Below are positions 40,032-49,069 of a DNA stretch of 64,000 bases, in pieces. Made by a program: the position numbers and the translations under genes. How positions within the stretch are numbered: position 1 is the stretch's first letter; each line of letters starts with the position of its first letter. Source of the stretch: Aquimarina mycalae (GTDB taxonomy: Bacteria; Bacteroidota; Bacteroidia; Flavobacteriales; Flavobacteriaceae); assembly GCF_029906345.1 (NCBI RefSeq), contig NZ_JARYGY010000003.1, positions 1 through 64,000 of the forward strand, read 5' to 3'. The notes beneath the pieces were generated by a model. It saw only the letters and a list, made by a program, of their open reading frames with translations, searched no databases and was not told where the DNA came from.

Positions 40032-40448
40032 ATGAGGTTGATTTTTATCGCTTTTATTTCCGTTCTTTTCCTATCTTCTATAAAACCAGAAACCTATGTT
40101 GGTAAATGGCGTATTGAAGGTGGATCAATAATTGAAATTTATACTGAAGGAGATATTTTTTTTGGAAAAATAGATAAACGTGCAGAACAACCAATATCTA
40201 ACTTAAATGGTTTAGACAATAAAAACCCTGATCATAAGCTTAGAAATAGATCATTGTTAGGTATGGATATCCTTGAGAACTTAAGTTTTAATGATGGTGA
40301 ATTATCAGGAGGTACTATCTATAATGCAGATAGCGGTAAAACGTATACAGTAAAAGTTTGGATTGATCCAGATAATGTTAATGTATGTTTTATACGAGCC
40401 TATAAGGGTATTTTATTTAAAACTTTTGAAGCAACAAGAATAAAATAG
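40032..40448 (+). CDS. DUF2147 family secreted protein
   Basis: A 138-residue exported protein with a short signal peptide (MRLIFIAFISVLFLSSIKPE). The DUF2147 pattern is clear: VGKWRIEGGSIIEIYTEGDIFFGKI, a DHKLRNRSLLGMDILENL middle and a YNADSGKTYTVKVWID end. It is a lipocalin-like beta barrel family of unknown ligand. Monocistronic. Confidence 0.85.
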   Translation: MRLIFIAFISVLFLSSIKPETYVGKWRIEGGSIIEIYTEGDIFFGKIDKRAEQPISNLNGLDNKNPDHKLRNRSLLGMDILENLSFNDGELSGGTIYNADSGKTYTVKVWIDPDNVNVCFIRAYKGILFKTFEATRIK

Positions 40449-40558
40449 TAATTTCTACACTGTTAACTCTAAGTCATTCAACATCTTTAATTTATTACAA
40501 TATTTATATGAGACTCAGAGTAATTAGTATATTTACGACTCATAATTAGCACTGTATT

Positions 40559-41428
40559 TTGCACCCAAAAAATATTCACAACTCGCCATATGATTTTGAT
40601 GCTTTAATTAAAAGCAACAAAAAATTAGAAAGTCATATATGTATTAATCCTTATGGAAATAAAAGCATTGATTTTTCTGTAAATGAGGCTGTTCTTCAAT
40701 TAAACAGAGCTATTTTAATACATCATTATAACTTATTGGATTGGGATATCCCTAAGGATTATCTGTGTCCTCCTATTCCTGGTAGAGCTGATTACATACA
40801 CTACATTGCTGATCTATTATTTGAAAATGATATCAAAGATGAAATAACTGGACTTGATATTGGTGTAGGTGCTAATTGTATCTATCCCTTACTAGGAGCC
40901 CAACTATATCAATGGAAAATGGTTGGTGCTGATATCAATCCTATGGCAATTTCTACTGCAAAAAATAATGTGAATTTAACTCCTTGTTTAAAAGATAATA
41001 TTGAAATACGTCACCAAACAAATAATGCTAATATTTTTGATGGTATTATTCAAAAAGGTGAATATTATCATTTTTCCATGTGTAACCCTCCTTTTCATTC
41101 TTCTGAGGAAGAGGCCACTAAAGGAACACTACGTAAGTTAAATAACGTATCATCAACCAATTCTAAAGCTACATCGTTAACACTAAATTTTGGTGGACAA
41201 GCAAACGAACTATGGTGTAATGGTGGTGAAGCATTGTTTATAAAGAGAATGATTAAACAAAGTATCAATTATAAGAACCAGGTAAATTGGTTTACATCCT
41301 TAGTTTCTAAAAAGGATAATCTTCCTAAAATTTATAAACAATTGCATAAAGCAAAAGCTATTCATAAAACTATAGAAATGTCTCAAGGTCACAAAAAAAG
41401 TAGATTTGTAGCTTGGAAATTTGAATAA
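40559..41428 (+). CDS. rlmF: 23S rRNA (adenine-1618-N6)-methyltransferase RlmF
   Basis: A 289-residue Rossmann-fold methyltransferase that adds the m6A1618 mark to 23S rRNA. The N terminus (MHPKNIHNSPYDFDALI) and GLDIGVGANCIYPLLG (SAM-binding motif I) match RlmF, and MCNPPFHSS is the N6-adenine methyltransferase NPPF motif. The only usable start is TTG at 40559: an in-frame TAG lies 12 bp upstream, and the conserved HPKN opening begins at that codon. Length is typical for the family. Confidence 0.94.
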   Translation: MHPKNIHNSPYDFDALIKSNKKLESHICINPYGNKSIDFSVNEAVLQLNRAILIHHYNLLDWDIPKDYLCPPIPGRADYIHYIADLLFENDIKDEITGLDIGVGANCIYPLLGAQLYQWKMVGADINPMAISTAKNNVNLTPCLKDNIEIRHQTNNANIFDGIIQKGEYYHFSMCNPPFHSSEEEATKGTLRKLNNVSSTNSKATSLTLNFGGQANELWCNGGEALFIKRMIKQSINYKNQVNWFTSLVSKKDNLPKIYKQLHKAKAIHKTIEMSQGHKKSRFVAWKFE

Positions 41429-41467
41429 CACACTAAGATCAAAGGCTTATAGCCTGTAACTAAGTAT

Positions 41468-43018
41468 TTATTCTGCAGGTCTACCATGAATTTCTTCAAA
41501 CATAGTATCAAAGTTTTCTCTTAAATATGCATTAAGCTTCTTTCTGTAATCATCTTTTAACCAGGACAGGAAATTATGGGTACTTCTACTGATACACTTG
41601 GCATAACTCTGTATTCTATTATCGATATCTTCTCCTAACATTTTGGCTAATGCTAAAGCATCATAGACATCTTCACTGTTTTCAATACAGATTTTAGCAT
41701 GTTGAATAATAGAGCGTTCTAATACTACTTTAGAAGACTCCCCTTTTCTAACAGATTCTTTATAGGTTTCTTTAATATCAAAGTATACTTCTTCAGAATT
41801 AGCAAATTCAGCTCTTAATTCTTCGGGCATTTCATGTTTAAACTTACTCTCAATGTCTTCATCATTAAGAAGTTTATCCATATAATAATCTGGAGAATTA
41901 AATATTTTTTGCCAATCTAAATCTGCTCCCCAAGGTCCAAAACGATGGTAATTGTTTCCTAAATCTATAACATTAAACGAAGATTTGTTCTTTAAAATAC
42001 GAGAACCACGACCAATCATTTGATAGTACAGTGTTAATGATTTTGTCGCACGATTTAAGATAATTGTATCTACAGTTGGTTCATCAAAACCAGTAGTTAA
42101 GATACTTACAGAAGTTAAAATAGCATTTGGAGTTTCTTTAAACCATTGTAAAATCTGTTTACGTTGTTTCTTTGTTGCGGTATTATCCAAATGTGCAATA
42201 GGATATCCTGCAGATCTAAATGTATCATACACATGTAAAGATGTATTAATACCATTATTAAAAATCAATGTTTTTTTACCCTTAGAATGTTTCTCATATG
42301 CCTGCAATAATTGACCAAGCATCATACTATTAGTGTACAAATCTTCTGAAGATTTCACTGTATAATCTCCATTAGATCCTACCTCTAGTGAGGTCAATCC
42401 CATATTATATGCAAAAACCTCTGCACGTGCTAAAAATTCATTTTCGATTAAGGATTCGATAGATTCACCAACGATTAACTCATTGTAGTTATCTTTCATT
42501 GGCAACTTAATGTTCGAACTTAATGGTGTTGCAGTTACTCCCAAAATAAAAGACCTTTCGAAAAATTTAAAAAGTTTAGTAAAAGAATTATAATGTGCTT
42601 CATCAATAATTACCAAACCAATATCAGAAATATCTAATTTATCTTCATTTAATCTATTATTTAAGGTTTCGACCATTGCAACAAAACAACTATACTTTTC
42701 CTGATCATCAAGATTAGCTTTACTGTCTACAACTTTATTATCAACACCAAATCCTGTAAGCATATTAGAAGTTTGCTTACATAGTTCTATTCGGTGAGTC
42801 ATCACCAATACTTTTTTATTATGATGTTTAAGGTATTGTCGTACTATTTCAGAAAAAATCACTGTTTTACCACCACCAGTTGGTAACTGATATAAAAGAT
42901 GATAATCTTCAGGAGCATCTTCAAAGCTTTTAAAAATTTTATTAATAGCTCCTTTCTGGTAGCTATATAAATCTTTTCCTTTCCTTCTTTCTTCTGTTTC
43001 TGTAGTTGATTCCGACAT
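41468..43018 (-). CDS. SF2 DEAD/DEAH-box helicase
   Basis: A 516-residue helicase. The N-terminal RecA domain has Walker A LPTGGGKT (about 46-53) and DEAH box LVIIDEAHYNS. Helicase domain 2 carries LTTGFDEPTVDTIILNRAT and YYQMIGRGSRI (motifs V and VI). The C-terminal about 150 residues are helical and family-specific. It resembles RadD/UvrB-like stand-alone SF2 enzymes more than restriction subunits, since no methylase or endonuclease gene is nearby. Role in DNA repair or RNA metabolism cannot be decided. Confidence 0.9.
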   Translation of the reverse strand: MSESTTETEERRKGKDLYSYQKGAINKIFKSFEDAPEDYHLLYQLPTGGGKTVIFSEIVRQYLKHHNKKVLVMTHRIELCKQTSNMLTGFGVDNKVVDSKANLDDQEKYSCFVAMVETLNNRLNEDKLDISDIGLVIIDEAHYNSFTKLFKFFERSFILGVTATPLSSNIKLPMKDNYNELIVGESIESLIENEFLARAEVFAYNMGLTSLEVGSNGDYTVKSSEDLYTNSMMLGQLLQAYEKHSKGKKTLIFNNGINTSLHVYDTFRSAGYPIAHLDNTATKKQRKQILQWFKETPNAILTSVSILTTGFDEPTVDTIILNRATKSLTLYYQMIGRGSRILKNKSSFNVIDLGNNYHRFGPWGADLDWQKIFNSPDYYMDKLLNDEDIESKFKHEMPEELRAEFANSEEVYFDIKETYKESVRKGESSKVVLERSIIQHAKICIENSEDVYDALALAKMLGEDIDNRIQSYAKCISRSTHNFLSWLKDDYRKKLNAYLRENFDTMFEEIHGRPAE

Positions 43019-43159
43019 ATTTTCTGATTTCTAGGGCTGCAAAACTAGTTCCTTTTATGGATTTTTGCAGAATATTTATCATAAAATATGTGATTATTTT
43101 TTTGTTATCCCTTTTTTTACCTTAAAATGAAAGATATAATATGCTGGAAAATGTAGGTT

Positions 43160-43687
43160 TTAATTATTGATTTCTTCTAATTTAGTAATCTGACCATCAT
43201 AGCTCATATTATTTCTATTAGAGCCAGTAATAGATACAAAAGCACTGCTATTAGCATATACTTTTACAATAACATCAAACCATTCTGATTTGTTTCTAGA
43301 TCTAAATTTTACAGTTATCTTTCTTTTTTTATCATTAAAATCCACTTTATAATTTTCTATACTACTATCAAACTCAATTCCAGCAGAAGTTCTTCCATAA
43401 TTTGTGAGCGAGTGTAATACCCCAAAATAAGGAAAAAACCCTGCCGCATTGTTATTATCAACTCTTAGATAATTTGGATTTCCTATTAAACTAAATCTAG
43501 TACCACCTGAAGGGTTTGCCCATATAGCTTCAAAAGAATAGGTCCCTGATTCAATTAAAGTTTTAGCTGCACTATAGTCAATATTAGCTTTTTCTTCTTT
43601 TTGCTGTTTTCTTTCAGCTCTGGTTTGAGATTGCATTGTACCTATTCCTCCCAAACATATCATTATAATTAATACAATTTTATTCAT
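43160..43687 (-). CDS. DUF4251 family secreted protein
   Basis: I use the ATG at 43687, which gives the signal peptide MNKIVLIIMICLGGIGTMQS; the longer reading from 43732 adds 15 unlikely residues. The mature domain shows the DUF4251 pattern: GTYSFEAIWANPSGG, NPNYLRVDNNNAAGFFPYFG and YGRTSAGIEFDSSIENY. Function unknown; the family is confined largely to Bacteroidota. Confidence 0.87.
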   Translation of the reverse strand: MNKIVLIIMICLGGIGTMQSQTRAERKQQKEEKANIDYSAAKTLIESGTYSFEAIWANPSGGTRFSLIGNPNYLRVDNNNAAGFFPYFGVLHSLTNYGRTSAGIEFDSSIENYKVDFNDKKRKITVKFRSRNKSEWFDVIVKVYANSSAFVSITGSNRNNMSYDGQITKLEEINN

Positions 43688-43828
43688 CTCTTCGTATATT
43701 AAATTTATCATTTTTCTTTCTAATGCTAACATGATATAATCGCAATTAACTAGATAAAATTTCTATACTTAAAGATAATAAATATAATACTGACTTACAG
43801 TATTTTAACTTAAATTGAATTATAAGGA

Positions 43829-44782
43829 TTACTTGCTTATAACCGTTACATCAAATTCTATATCATCGGATATGGCGTTATCTCCTAAGTTTTCGAAAAA
43901 AAAGGTTCCTGATGCATAGATTATTTTCCATCGGGTTCTATTTATAGTAAACTTGGTTTTAAAATTAAGTTTATCTTCAGTATATGTTACTTGAGCTTTA
44001 AATTCTATAGGTTGTGTTATCTCTTTAATTGTCAAATTTGCTCCAATGGAAACATTACTAGCATCATTATATTGTACATTTGATATTTCTAGTTTTGCTA
44101 TTGGATACTTTTCTGTTTCAAAAAAATCTTTGTCTTTTAAATGTTCTACTAACGATTCACTATAACCACCATCTACATTTGCAATAGTGTTCATATCGAT
44201 AATAAATTCCCCTCCAATTATTCTGTTTTTATCCATATAAAATCCTCCTTTTTGAAACTGTACAGTGCCGTGATGTCCACTTATTTTTAGTTTATTAAAT
44301 CCTTTCCAATTGACAATACTATTTTCGGTATCCAATTCTAATTTTTTCTGAGCACCTATAGGAGTAGGTTTTTTCTTTAAAATATCTATTAATTCTATTT
44401 CATAAACTAAGGTAGAATCAGGATGTGGAAAATCTATAGTCCCCATTCTCTTGCTTAGCTTAGGTGGTACTATCAATTTTCTTATTTCTCCTTTTTTCAT
44501 GCCTTGTATACCTTCATCTACTCCTTTGATAACTTGGTTACCGCCAATCAAAATTTTTAATGGATTGTTGCTATTTCTAGAAGAATACACCAGAGCATTG
44601 TTGGTATACCTTGTAGTTTCATGTATAAGTACTTCCTGCCCTTTATGAGCAACGGGATCCATACCTTGCTTAAGTATTTTGTACTTGAGACCGGATTCTG
44701 TAGTGATAAAATCGTTTTTTTCATTTGAACATCCTAACAAGGAAAAACATACTGTTAAAGCGATAAATAATGTAACTTTCAT
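43829..44782 (-). CDS. FKBP-type peptidyl-prolyl isomerase fused to YceI-like domain, lipoprotein
   Basis: A 317-residue lipoprotein (MKVTLFIALTVCFSLLGC). Residues about 25-120 are an FKBP prolyl isomerase domain (GLKYKILKQG, VIKGVDEGIQGMKKGEIRKL, PHPDSTLVYEIELIDI). Residues about 130-317 are a YceI-like lipocalin domain (SIVNWKGFNKLKISGHHGTV, GGEFIIDMNTIANVD, the final strands). YceI proteins bind isoprenoid lipids. The fusion would couple envelope protein folding with lipid handling. It is divergent from the membrane-anchored regulator gene across 126 bp. Confidence 0.9.
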   Translation of the reverse strand: MKVTLFIALTVCFSLLGCSNEKNDFITTESGLKYKILKQGMDPVAHKGQEVLIHETTRYTNNALVYSSRNSNNPLKILIGGNQVIKGVDEGIQGMKKGEIRKLIVPPKLSKRMGTIDFPHPDSTLVYEIELIDILKKKPTPIGAQKKLELDTENSIVNWKGFNKLKISGHHGTVQFQKGGFYMDKNRIIGGEFIIDMNTIANVDGGYSESLVEHLKDKDFFETEKYPIAKLEISNVQYNDASNVSIGANLTIKEITQPIEFKAQVTYTEDKLNFKTKFTINRTRWKIIYASGTFFFENLGDNAISDDIEFDVTVISK

Positions 44783-44908
44783 CTATTTTGTTATTTTTTT
44801 TTGATTTAATAAATGTAAATACCTGTTGTAAGACTGCGTTAAATCAATTGTAAAAAAGTGTATCTCAATTGTAAAATTTCCGTTATTTGTAAATAAGTAA
44901 ACTTTTAG

Positions 44909-45790
44909 ATGATAAACAGAATTAAAATAGTACTAAGCGTTCTTATCATAATGATAAGTTTTCTGGTAATTCATGGTTTTTCTCCAAAGAAAGATTCTTA
45001 TTATAAAGAAAAAATAAAAGTTGCTTTAAGAGCCGTTGGAAACAAATTGTTATTAGAAAATAATGATACTACTTCTCGTATCATGCCAATAAGGGAGATT
45101 TCTGACAATCAATTTAAATTATCTTTTCAGAAAAAATTAGGCATAAGTCCTGAAGTATTGGTAACCGCTATTAATGCTGAGCTTAAAAAAATAAAAATAT
45201 CTGAAGACTATCTTACAGAAGTTATAGATTGTGAATTCTGGGAAGTAGCATACAGTTATCAGGTATTAGATGATATAGAAAAAAACACAATTTCTTGTTT
45301 GGACAGAAAACTTCCGGTTAGCTGTTATATGGTTCAAATTGTTTTTTTAAATAATAATAGTACTTCTATGTATAGTTCTTTTAATATGCTATATATGTTA
45401 CCTATTGTTGTATTACTTATTATATTCATTTCAGGAACTCGATTATTAGGAAAAAAGAAAGTAGAAGTTGTTTTAGATTCACAATCAAAGGATATTGTTT
45501 TAGGAAACTTCCTTTTTGATAAAAATCAACAGAAATTAAAAATAGATACAACTGAGATTATATTGACAGCTAAAGAATGTGAACTTCTGTCAATTTTTAG
45601 TCAGTATCCGAATCAAATTATCAAAAGAGAGCAATTGATAAAGGAGGTTTGGGAAGATCATGGTGTTTTTGTTGGTAGAAGTCTCGACATGTTTATTTCT
45701 AAACTTAGAAAAAAACTTAATAATGATGCTAATGTAAACATTGTTAATATTCACGGTGTTGGTTATAAACTAGAAGTTGTTGAAAACTAA
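44909..45790 (+). CDS. Membrane-anchored winged-helix (OmpR/ToxR-type) transcription regulator
   Basis: A 293-residue one-component regulator. The N terminus has a membrane helix (about 7-24), a periplasmic region of about 140 residues with three Cys (VIDCEFW, TISCLDRK, PVSCYM), a second helix (about 165-183) and a cytosolic C-terminal winged helix (about 200-293). The last has LTAKECELLSIF, IIKREQLIKEVW and NIVNIHGVGYKL, which match OmpR-type effector domains. There is no receiver domain, so the signal presumably passes through the membrane as in ToxR. The periplasmic Cys could make it a redox sensor. The likely target by position is the divergent FKBP-YceI gene. Confidence 0.85.
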   Translation: MINRIKIVLSVLIIMISFLVIHGFSPKKDSYYKEKIKVALRAVGNKLLLENNDTTSRIMPIREISDNQFKLSFQKKLGISPEVLVTAINAELKKIKISEDYLTEVIDCEFWEVAYSYQVLDDIEKNTISCLDRKLPVSCYMVQIVFLNNNSTSMYSSFNMLYMLPIVVLLIIFISGTRLLGKKKVEVVLDSQSKDIVLGNFLFDKNQQKLKIDTTEIILTAKECELLSIFSQYPNQIIKREQLIKEVWEDHGVFVGRSLDMFISKLRKKLNNDANVNIVNIHGVGYKLEVVEN

Positions 45791-45821
45791 AACTTTATCA
45801 TAAATTAATTTTAATCGAATA

Positions 45822-46004
45822 GCCACCTAATCAAGAACATCTTCAATTAAATACCTAGAAACCATTTTTTCATTCATCGACTTACCACCACTAAGTTTCC
45901 AGGTAGCATAACCATTCACACAAACTCCTATAATAACAAGAAAGATCATTCCTTGTGTATCGGATTTTTCTGGACTGATGTTTATATGAATGATTATGTC
46001 CCAT
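45822..46004 (-). pseudogene. Wrecked cation diffusion facilitator (CDF/CzcD-type) gene
   Basis: Reading the minus strand, an ATG at 46004 (12 bp after the TonB-receptor stop) opens MGHNHSYKHQS, the His-rich N terminus typical of CDF zinc transporters. The frame then jumps by one base to PEKSDTQGMIFLVIIGVCVN followed by GYATWKLSGGKSMNEKMVS and LIEDVLD, which matches the middle loop and fourth helix region of CDF proteins. It ends at a TAG where the family has Trp (DVLGWVA; here DVLD-stop-VA). About 100 residues between the two parts, and everything after, are deleted. The gene is therefore broken by a large internal deletion, a frameshift and a nonsense change. Confidence 0.8.
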
Positions 46005-46015
46005 TGTTCTATTGT

Positions 46016-48196
46016 TTAATGTTCTTTATTTCCGAAAGGTTTGATAATAATACCAGCGCTAAAGATAAAACCATCGGTAGGCGCATAAATTTCCGGAAAT
46101 GTAGGATCGTTATGTGGAGGCAATACCAATGGTGAAAATCTACTTTGTCTTCGATCTGTAAAATTCTCAAAGTTTACAAATAATGTTCCCCATCCAAAAT
46201 TTCTCATTGCCAATAATCCCATAGTAATAAAATCAGTAGTTTCTGTTCCATTGGAAAGTAATTGTTTTCCTGTATAATAAGTTTCATAACCGATCCTCCA
46301 TTTTTCGTTTTCATACATAATTACACTACCTGCATTATGTTTGGCAGTTAAAGGTTTCTGTGGATTACCGCTTAGATAATTTAAACGGGTATCGATAAAT
46401 GCATAATTTAGAAACCATCTGAAATCTTTGTAAGTAAATTTAATATTTGTCTCTGCTCCCTTACTTAGAATATTACCTTCCGCATTTTCAAATTCGAAAA
46501 AAGAAGTGTTTGTAGTATTCAATAATAATCCATTTTTAATTGCGGTTGTATAAAACAACTGATTTATAGAAAAACCGATTTCATCAGTCAATCTAATCTG
46601 ATAATTAAAATCCAAGTTAACTCCATACGAACGTTCTGCTTTTAAAGCATCTTTATCTATTGGCAGTACGTTGTTAAAATTAATAAACTCTGCTTCTTCT
46701 GTAAAAATGTCTGGTAGTTTATATCCTAATCCTCCTCCTATTCTACTTGAGAAATTCTTGTTTGTTTTATATAATAAAGAAAGTTTAGGTAACGGAAAAA
46801 ATCCCCAATCATTCGCATAATCAGTTCTAAATCCAGTTTCTAAAATCCAATTTTCAGACAGATCATAAATATTGTTTATAAATATTCCAGTAGTTACATC
46901 ATTCTGATCTCGTTCTAAAGTATTCGAATCTTCATCAAAATCAGCTGTATATAAATTTGCCCCAATTATCCAATCTGATCTTGATCCTTGTGTCTGAAAT
47001 GTTATCTCTGAAAAGGAATTAAGTTGATTTCCTTTAAAATTTAAATTAGGTACGGTTAGATCACGATCAAAGTAAGAAAAACTATTTTTAATATTTAATG
47101 AACTTGAAGCATTTATCTCATTAGTATATACAGCTTGCGTACTAATTCGTTTAGAAATATTTTCTTCAGTATATTGATGGATTCCATTTTCTCCATCTTC
47201 AATTTTTCTGATGTCTCCTCCTATCCTATCATCATAAGTACCATTAATCCCAAACCATACTGTAGTTTTTTCTGATGGATAATAGAATACTTTTGGATTA
47301 ATCGATATCGATGTTGTTAATGGTAGATTACTAAAACCATCGTCTTCTGGATCATATGCTTTTTGGTAATGACCAGAACCATATAAGGTGAAACCAAATT
47401 TATTTTTCCGTTTACTATAGAACACGTTCCCTGTAGTTCCCAAAGCATGTGTTTGAGTAAGCATTATATCTAGCGCTGGTTCTTCTTCGGGTGTTTTGGA
47501 GATCATATTGACTAAGCCTGCAATAGCTCCACCACCATAAAGCGTAGAAGAACTTCCTTTAATAATTTCAAACTGTTTTAGATCTAAAGGTGGGATCTGT
47601 AGAATACTTAAACCACTAGAAAATCCACTGTATAAAGGAAAACCATCCCGTAATAATTGTGTATATCGTCCATCAAGCCCTTGAATTCTAATATTAGAAT
47701 TTCCACTACTTAAGGATGTTTGTTGCATCTGTATACCAGTACTTTCTCTTAACACCATAGAAATATTGGTAGCATTCATTGCCGTTTTTTCTCCTAATTC
47801 TTCGGCTCCTATAAATTCTATTCTTGTGGGAATTCGTTTTATGGTTCGTGTGCTACGAGTGGATTGTAATACAACCGCTTCTAACGCTTCTCCATCTTCT
47901 TTTAGGTATAGCACCAACATTTCTGATTGCGGGATTTCAATTTGTTGTGTGATTGACTCAAATCCCATAAACGAAACTTTCAATTGATATGTGCCTTCTG
48001 GGATGTTATCGATTGTAGCGATACCATCTAGATCTGTAATAGCACCTTTTTCTATATCTACCAGATATATTGTTGCGCCCACAAGAGGCTCACTATCAGT
48101 TTTATTAAGAATTTTTAGTTGCAAAGAGTTAGTTTGCGCATTGACATTCAAGCACAGTGATATAAAGAGCAAAACGCTCCATATTATTTTTTTCAT
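46016..48196 (-). CDS. TonB-dependent outer membrane receptor (metal uptake type)
   Basis: A 726-residue outer-membrane receptor with a signal peptide (MKKIIWSVLLFISLCLNVNAQ), a CarboxypepD_reg-like beta domain (about 22-105; GAITDLDGIATIDNIPEGTY), a plug (about 125-235; NSNIRIQGLDGRYTQLLRDG) and a 22-strand barrel ending in aromatic residues before a GNKEH tail. No SusC signature or SusD partner is present. With the Fur-family gene, the His/Cys-rich small protein and the CDF remnant around it, the substrate is likely a metal chelate, probably zinc; this is inference from context. Confidence 0.92.
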   Translation of the reverse strand: MKKIIWSVLLFISLCLNVNAQTNSLQLKILNKTDSEPLVGATIYLVDIEKGAITDLDGIATIDNIPEGTYQLKVSFMGFESITQQIEIPQSEMLVLYLKEDGEALEAVVLQSTRSTRTIKRIPTRIEFIGAEELGEKTAMNATNISMVLRESTGIQMQQTSLSSGNSNIRIQGLDGRYTQLLRDGFPLYSGFSSGLSILQIPPLDLKQFEIIKGSSSTLYGGGAIAGLVNMISKTPEEEPALDIMLTQTHALGTTGNVFYSKRKNKFGFTLYGSGHYQKAYDPEDDGFSNLPLTTSISINPKVFYYPSEKTTVWFGINGTYDDRIGGDIRKIEDGENGIHQYTEENISKRISTQAVYTNEINASSSLNIKNSFSYFDRDLTVPNLNFKGNQLNSFSEITFQTQGSRSDWIIGANLYTADFDEDSNTLERDQNDVTTGIFINNIYDLSENWILETGFRTDYANDWGFFPLPKLSLLYKTNKNFSSRIGGGLGYKLPDIFTEEAEFINFNNVLPIDKDALKAERSYGVNLDFNYQIRLTDEIGFSINQLFYTTAIKNGLLLNTTNTSFFEFENAEGNILSKGAETNIKFTYKDFRWFLNYAFIDTRLNYLSGNPQKPLTAKHNAGSVIMYENEKWRIGYETYYTGKQLLSNGTETTDFITMGLLAMRNFGWGTLFVNFENFTDRRQSRFSPLVLPPHNDPTFPEIYAPTDGFIFSAGIIIKPFGNKEH

Positions 48197-48264
48197 TCTA
48201 AATATTATTTATTGTAATTAACTAAAATTAATACAAGGCTTTTATTGTAAAAGCCAACTATAAC

Positions 48265-48582
48265 TTAGCTAATCCATTGAGGAGGCTGCCATATAGCAGG
48301 AAAATAATAAAAAGCATATTCTGATTGATACACCACATCCGCTTTAGAAATAATTATGGTTTTAGAATCAATACTAATTTGTTGAAATGATTCATAGGTA
48401 ATTGTTACACCACAACAAGCACAAATACAAATAGATGGACAAGAATCATCTTTATCTTTAGAGTGATCATGAGTATCATCCAAGGACACTTCATTTTGAT
48501 GTTCTTCATTAAAAGCATCAGAACAAGGCGTTAGTGTCGAGCAGAGTATAAAAATGGATAATATGAATGCAAATAATTTCAT
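48265..48582 (-). CDS. Small His/Cys/Asp-rich secreted protein (DUF6660-like)
   Basis: I use the ATG at 48582 (MKLFAFILSIFILCSTLTPC); the reading from 48615 adds residues upstream of the signal peptide. After the signal there is an acidic, His-containing stretch (DDTHDHSKDKDDS), then CPSICICACCGV with five Cys in twelve residues, and an aromatic C terminus. The composition suits metal binding. It sits between the Fur-family gene and the TonB receptor gene, so a role as a periplasmic metal handler is plausible. The DUF name is from memory of similar flavobacterial proteins. Confidence 0.75.
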   Translation of the reverse strand: MKLFAFILSIFILCSTLTPCSDAFNEEHQNEVSLDDTHDHSKDKDDSCPSICICACCGVTITYESFQQISIDSKTIIISKADVVYQSEYAFYYFPAIWQPPQWIS

Positions 48583-48609
48583 TTCGTTTACAAAGATAAC
48601 CCAAATGTA

Positions 48610-48626
48610 GTGCAATCGAGTTGCAA
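48610..48626. promoter_or_regulatory. Probable Zur/Fur-type operator upstream of the metal-uptake genes
   Basis: TGCAATCGAGTTGCA (48611-48625) is an inverted repeat with 5-bp arms (TGCAA/TTGCA) and a 5-bp centre, in the short gap between the Fur-family gene and the small Cys-rich protein gene. It lies 28-45 bp upstream of the latter's ATG. The position fits autoregulated control of the downstream TonB receptor by its neighbour. The match to a known box is not verified. Confidence 0.5.
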
Positions 48627-48630
48627 AGTT

Positions 48631-49047
48631 TTATAAATTACAATTCGCGCAGATTCCTTTTAAAACAAGGTTCGCTTCTTTCATTATAAATTTGTTAGGT
48701 AAATCAATTGAGGGAATATTACGCGAAGTGAGGCAAAAAGTCTCTTTACAATGAATACAGTGAAAGTGATAATGTTGATCTTTTGGAGAACACGTACAAC
48801 CTTCTAAACAAAGTGCATATTTTGTTATACCTGTTCCATCATCGATACTATGCACAAGTCCATTTTCATTAAAAGTTTTTAATGTTCTAAATAATGTACT
48901 CTTATCTGCTGTTTCTAATGATTTTTCTAACTCAGGTAACGTTAGTGCATTAGATTGCTTCATAAAACATTGCAATACCAAAAGTCGCATAGCGGTAGGT
49001 TTTACATTATTCTTTTCTAACTTTTGTTGTAGATTGTACATATTCAA
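48631..49047 (-). CDS. Fur family metalloregulator (Zur-like by context)
   Basis: A 138-residue Fur-family repressor: NNVKPTAMRLLVLQCFM starts the winged helix and STLFRTLKTFNENGLVH is the recognition region. HYHFHCIHCKETFC contains the regulatory His site and the first CxxC, and GICANCNL the second CxxC of the structural zinc. It is a gene of a minus-strand cluster containing a TonB receptor, a His/Cys-rich protein and a CDF remnant, which points to zinc rather than iron. It follows the methyltransferase gene by 22 bp. Confidence 0.9.
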   Translation of the reverse strand: MNMYNLQQKLEKNNVKPTAMRLLVLQCFMKQSNALTLPELEKSLETADKSTLFRTLKTFNENGLVHSIDDGTGITKYALCLEGCTCSPKDQHYHFHCIHCKETFCLTSRNIPSIDLPNKFIMKEANLVLKGICANCNL

Positions 49048-49069
49048 AAATAATAAATTCTAGCATTGC

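Noticed and set aside
41468..43018. Restriction or defence helicase
   Set aside because: No methyltransferase, nuclease or other defence gene is adjacent, and the protein is a stand-alone SF2 enzyme of a size typical for housekeeping helicases.
45953..46135. Plus-strand ORF of 60 residues
   Set aside because: It is antisense to the end of the TonB receptor gene and the CDF remnant and has no coding character.
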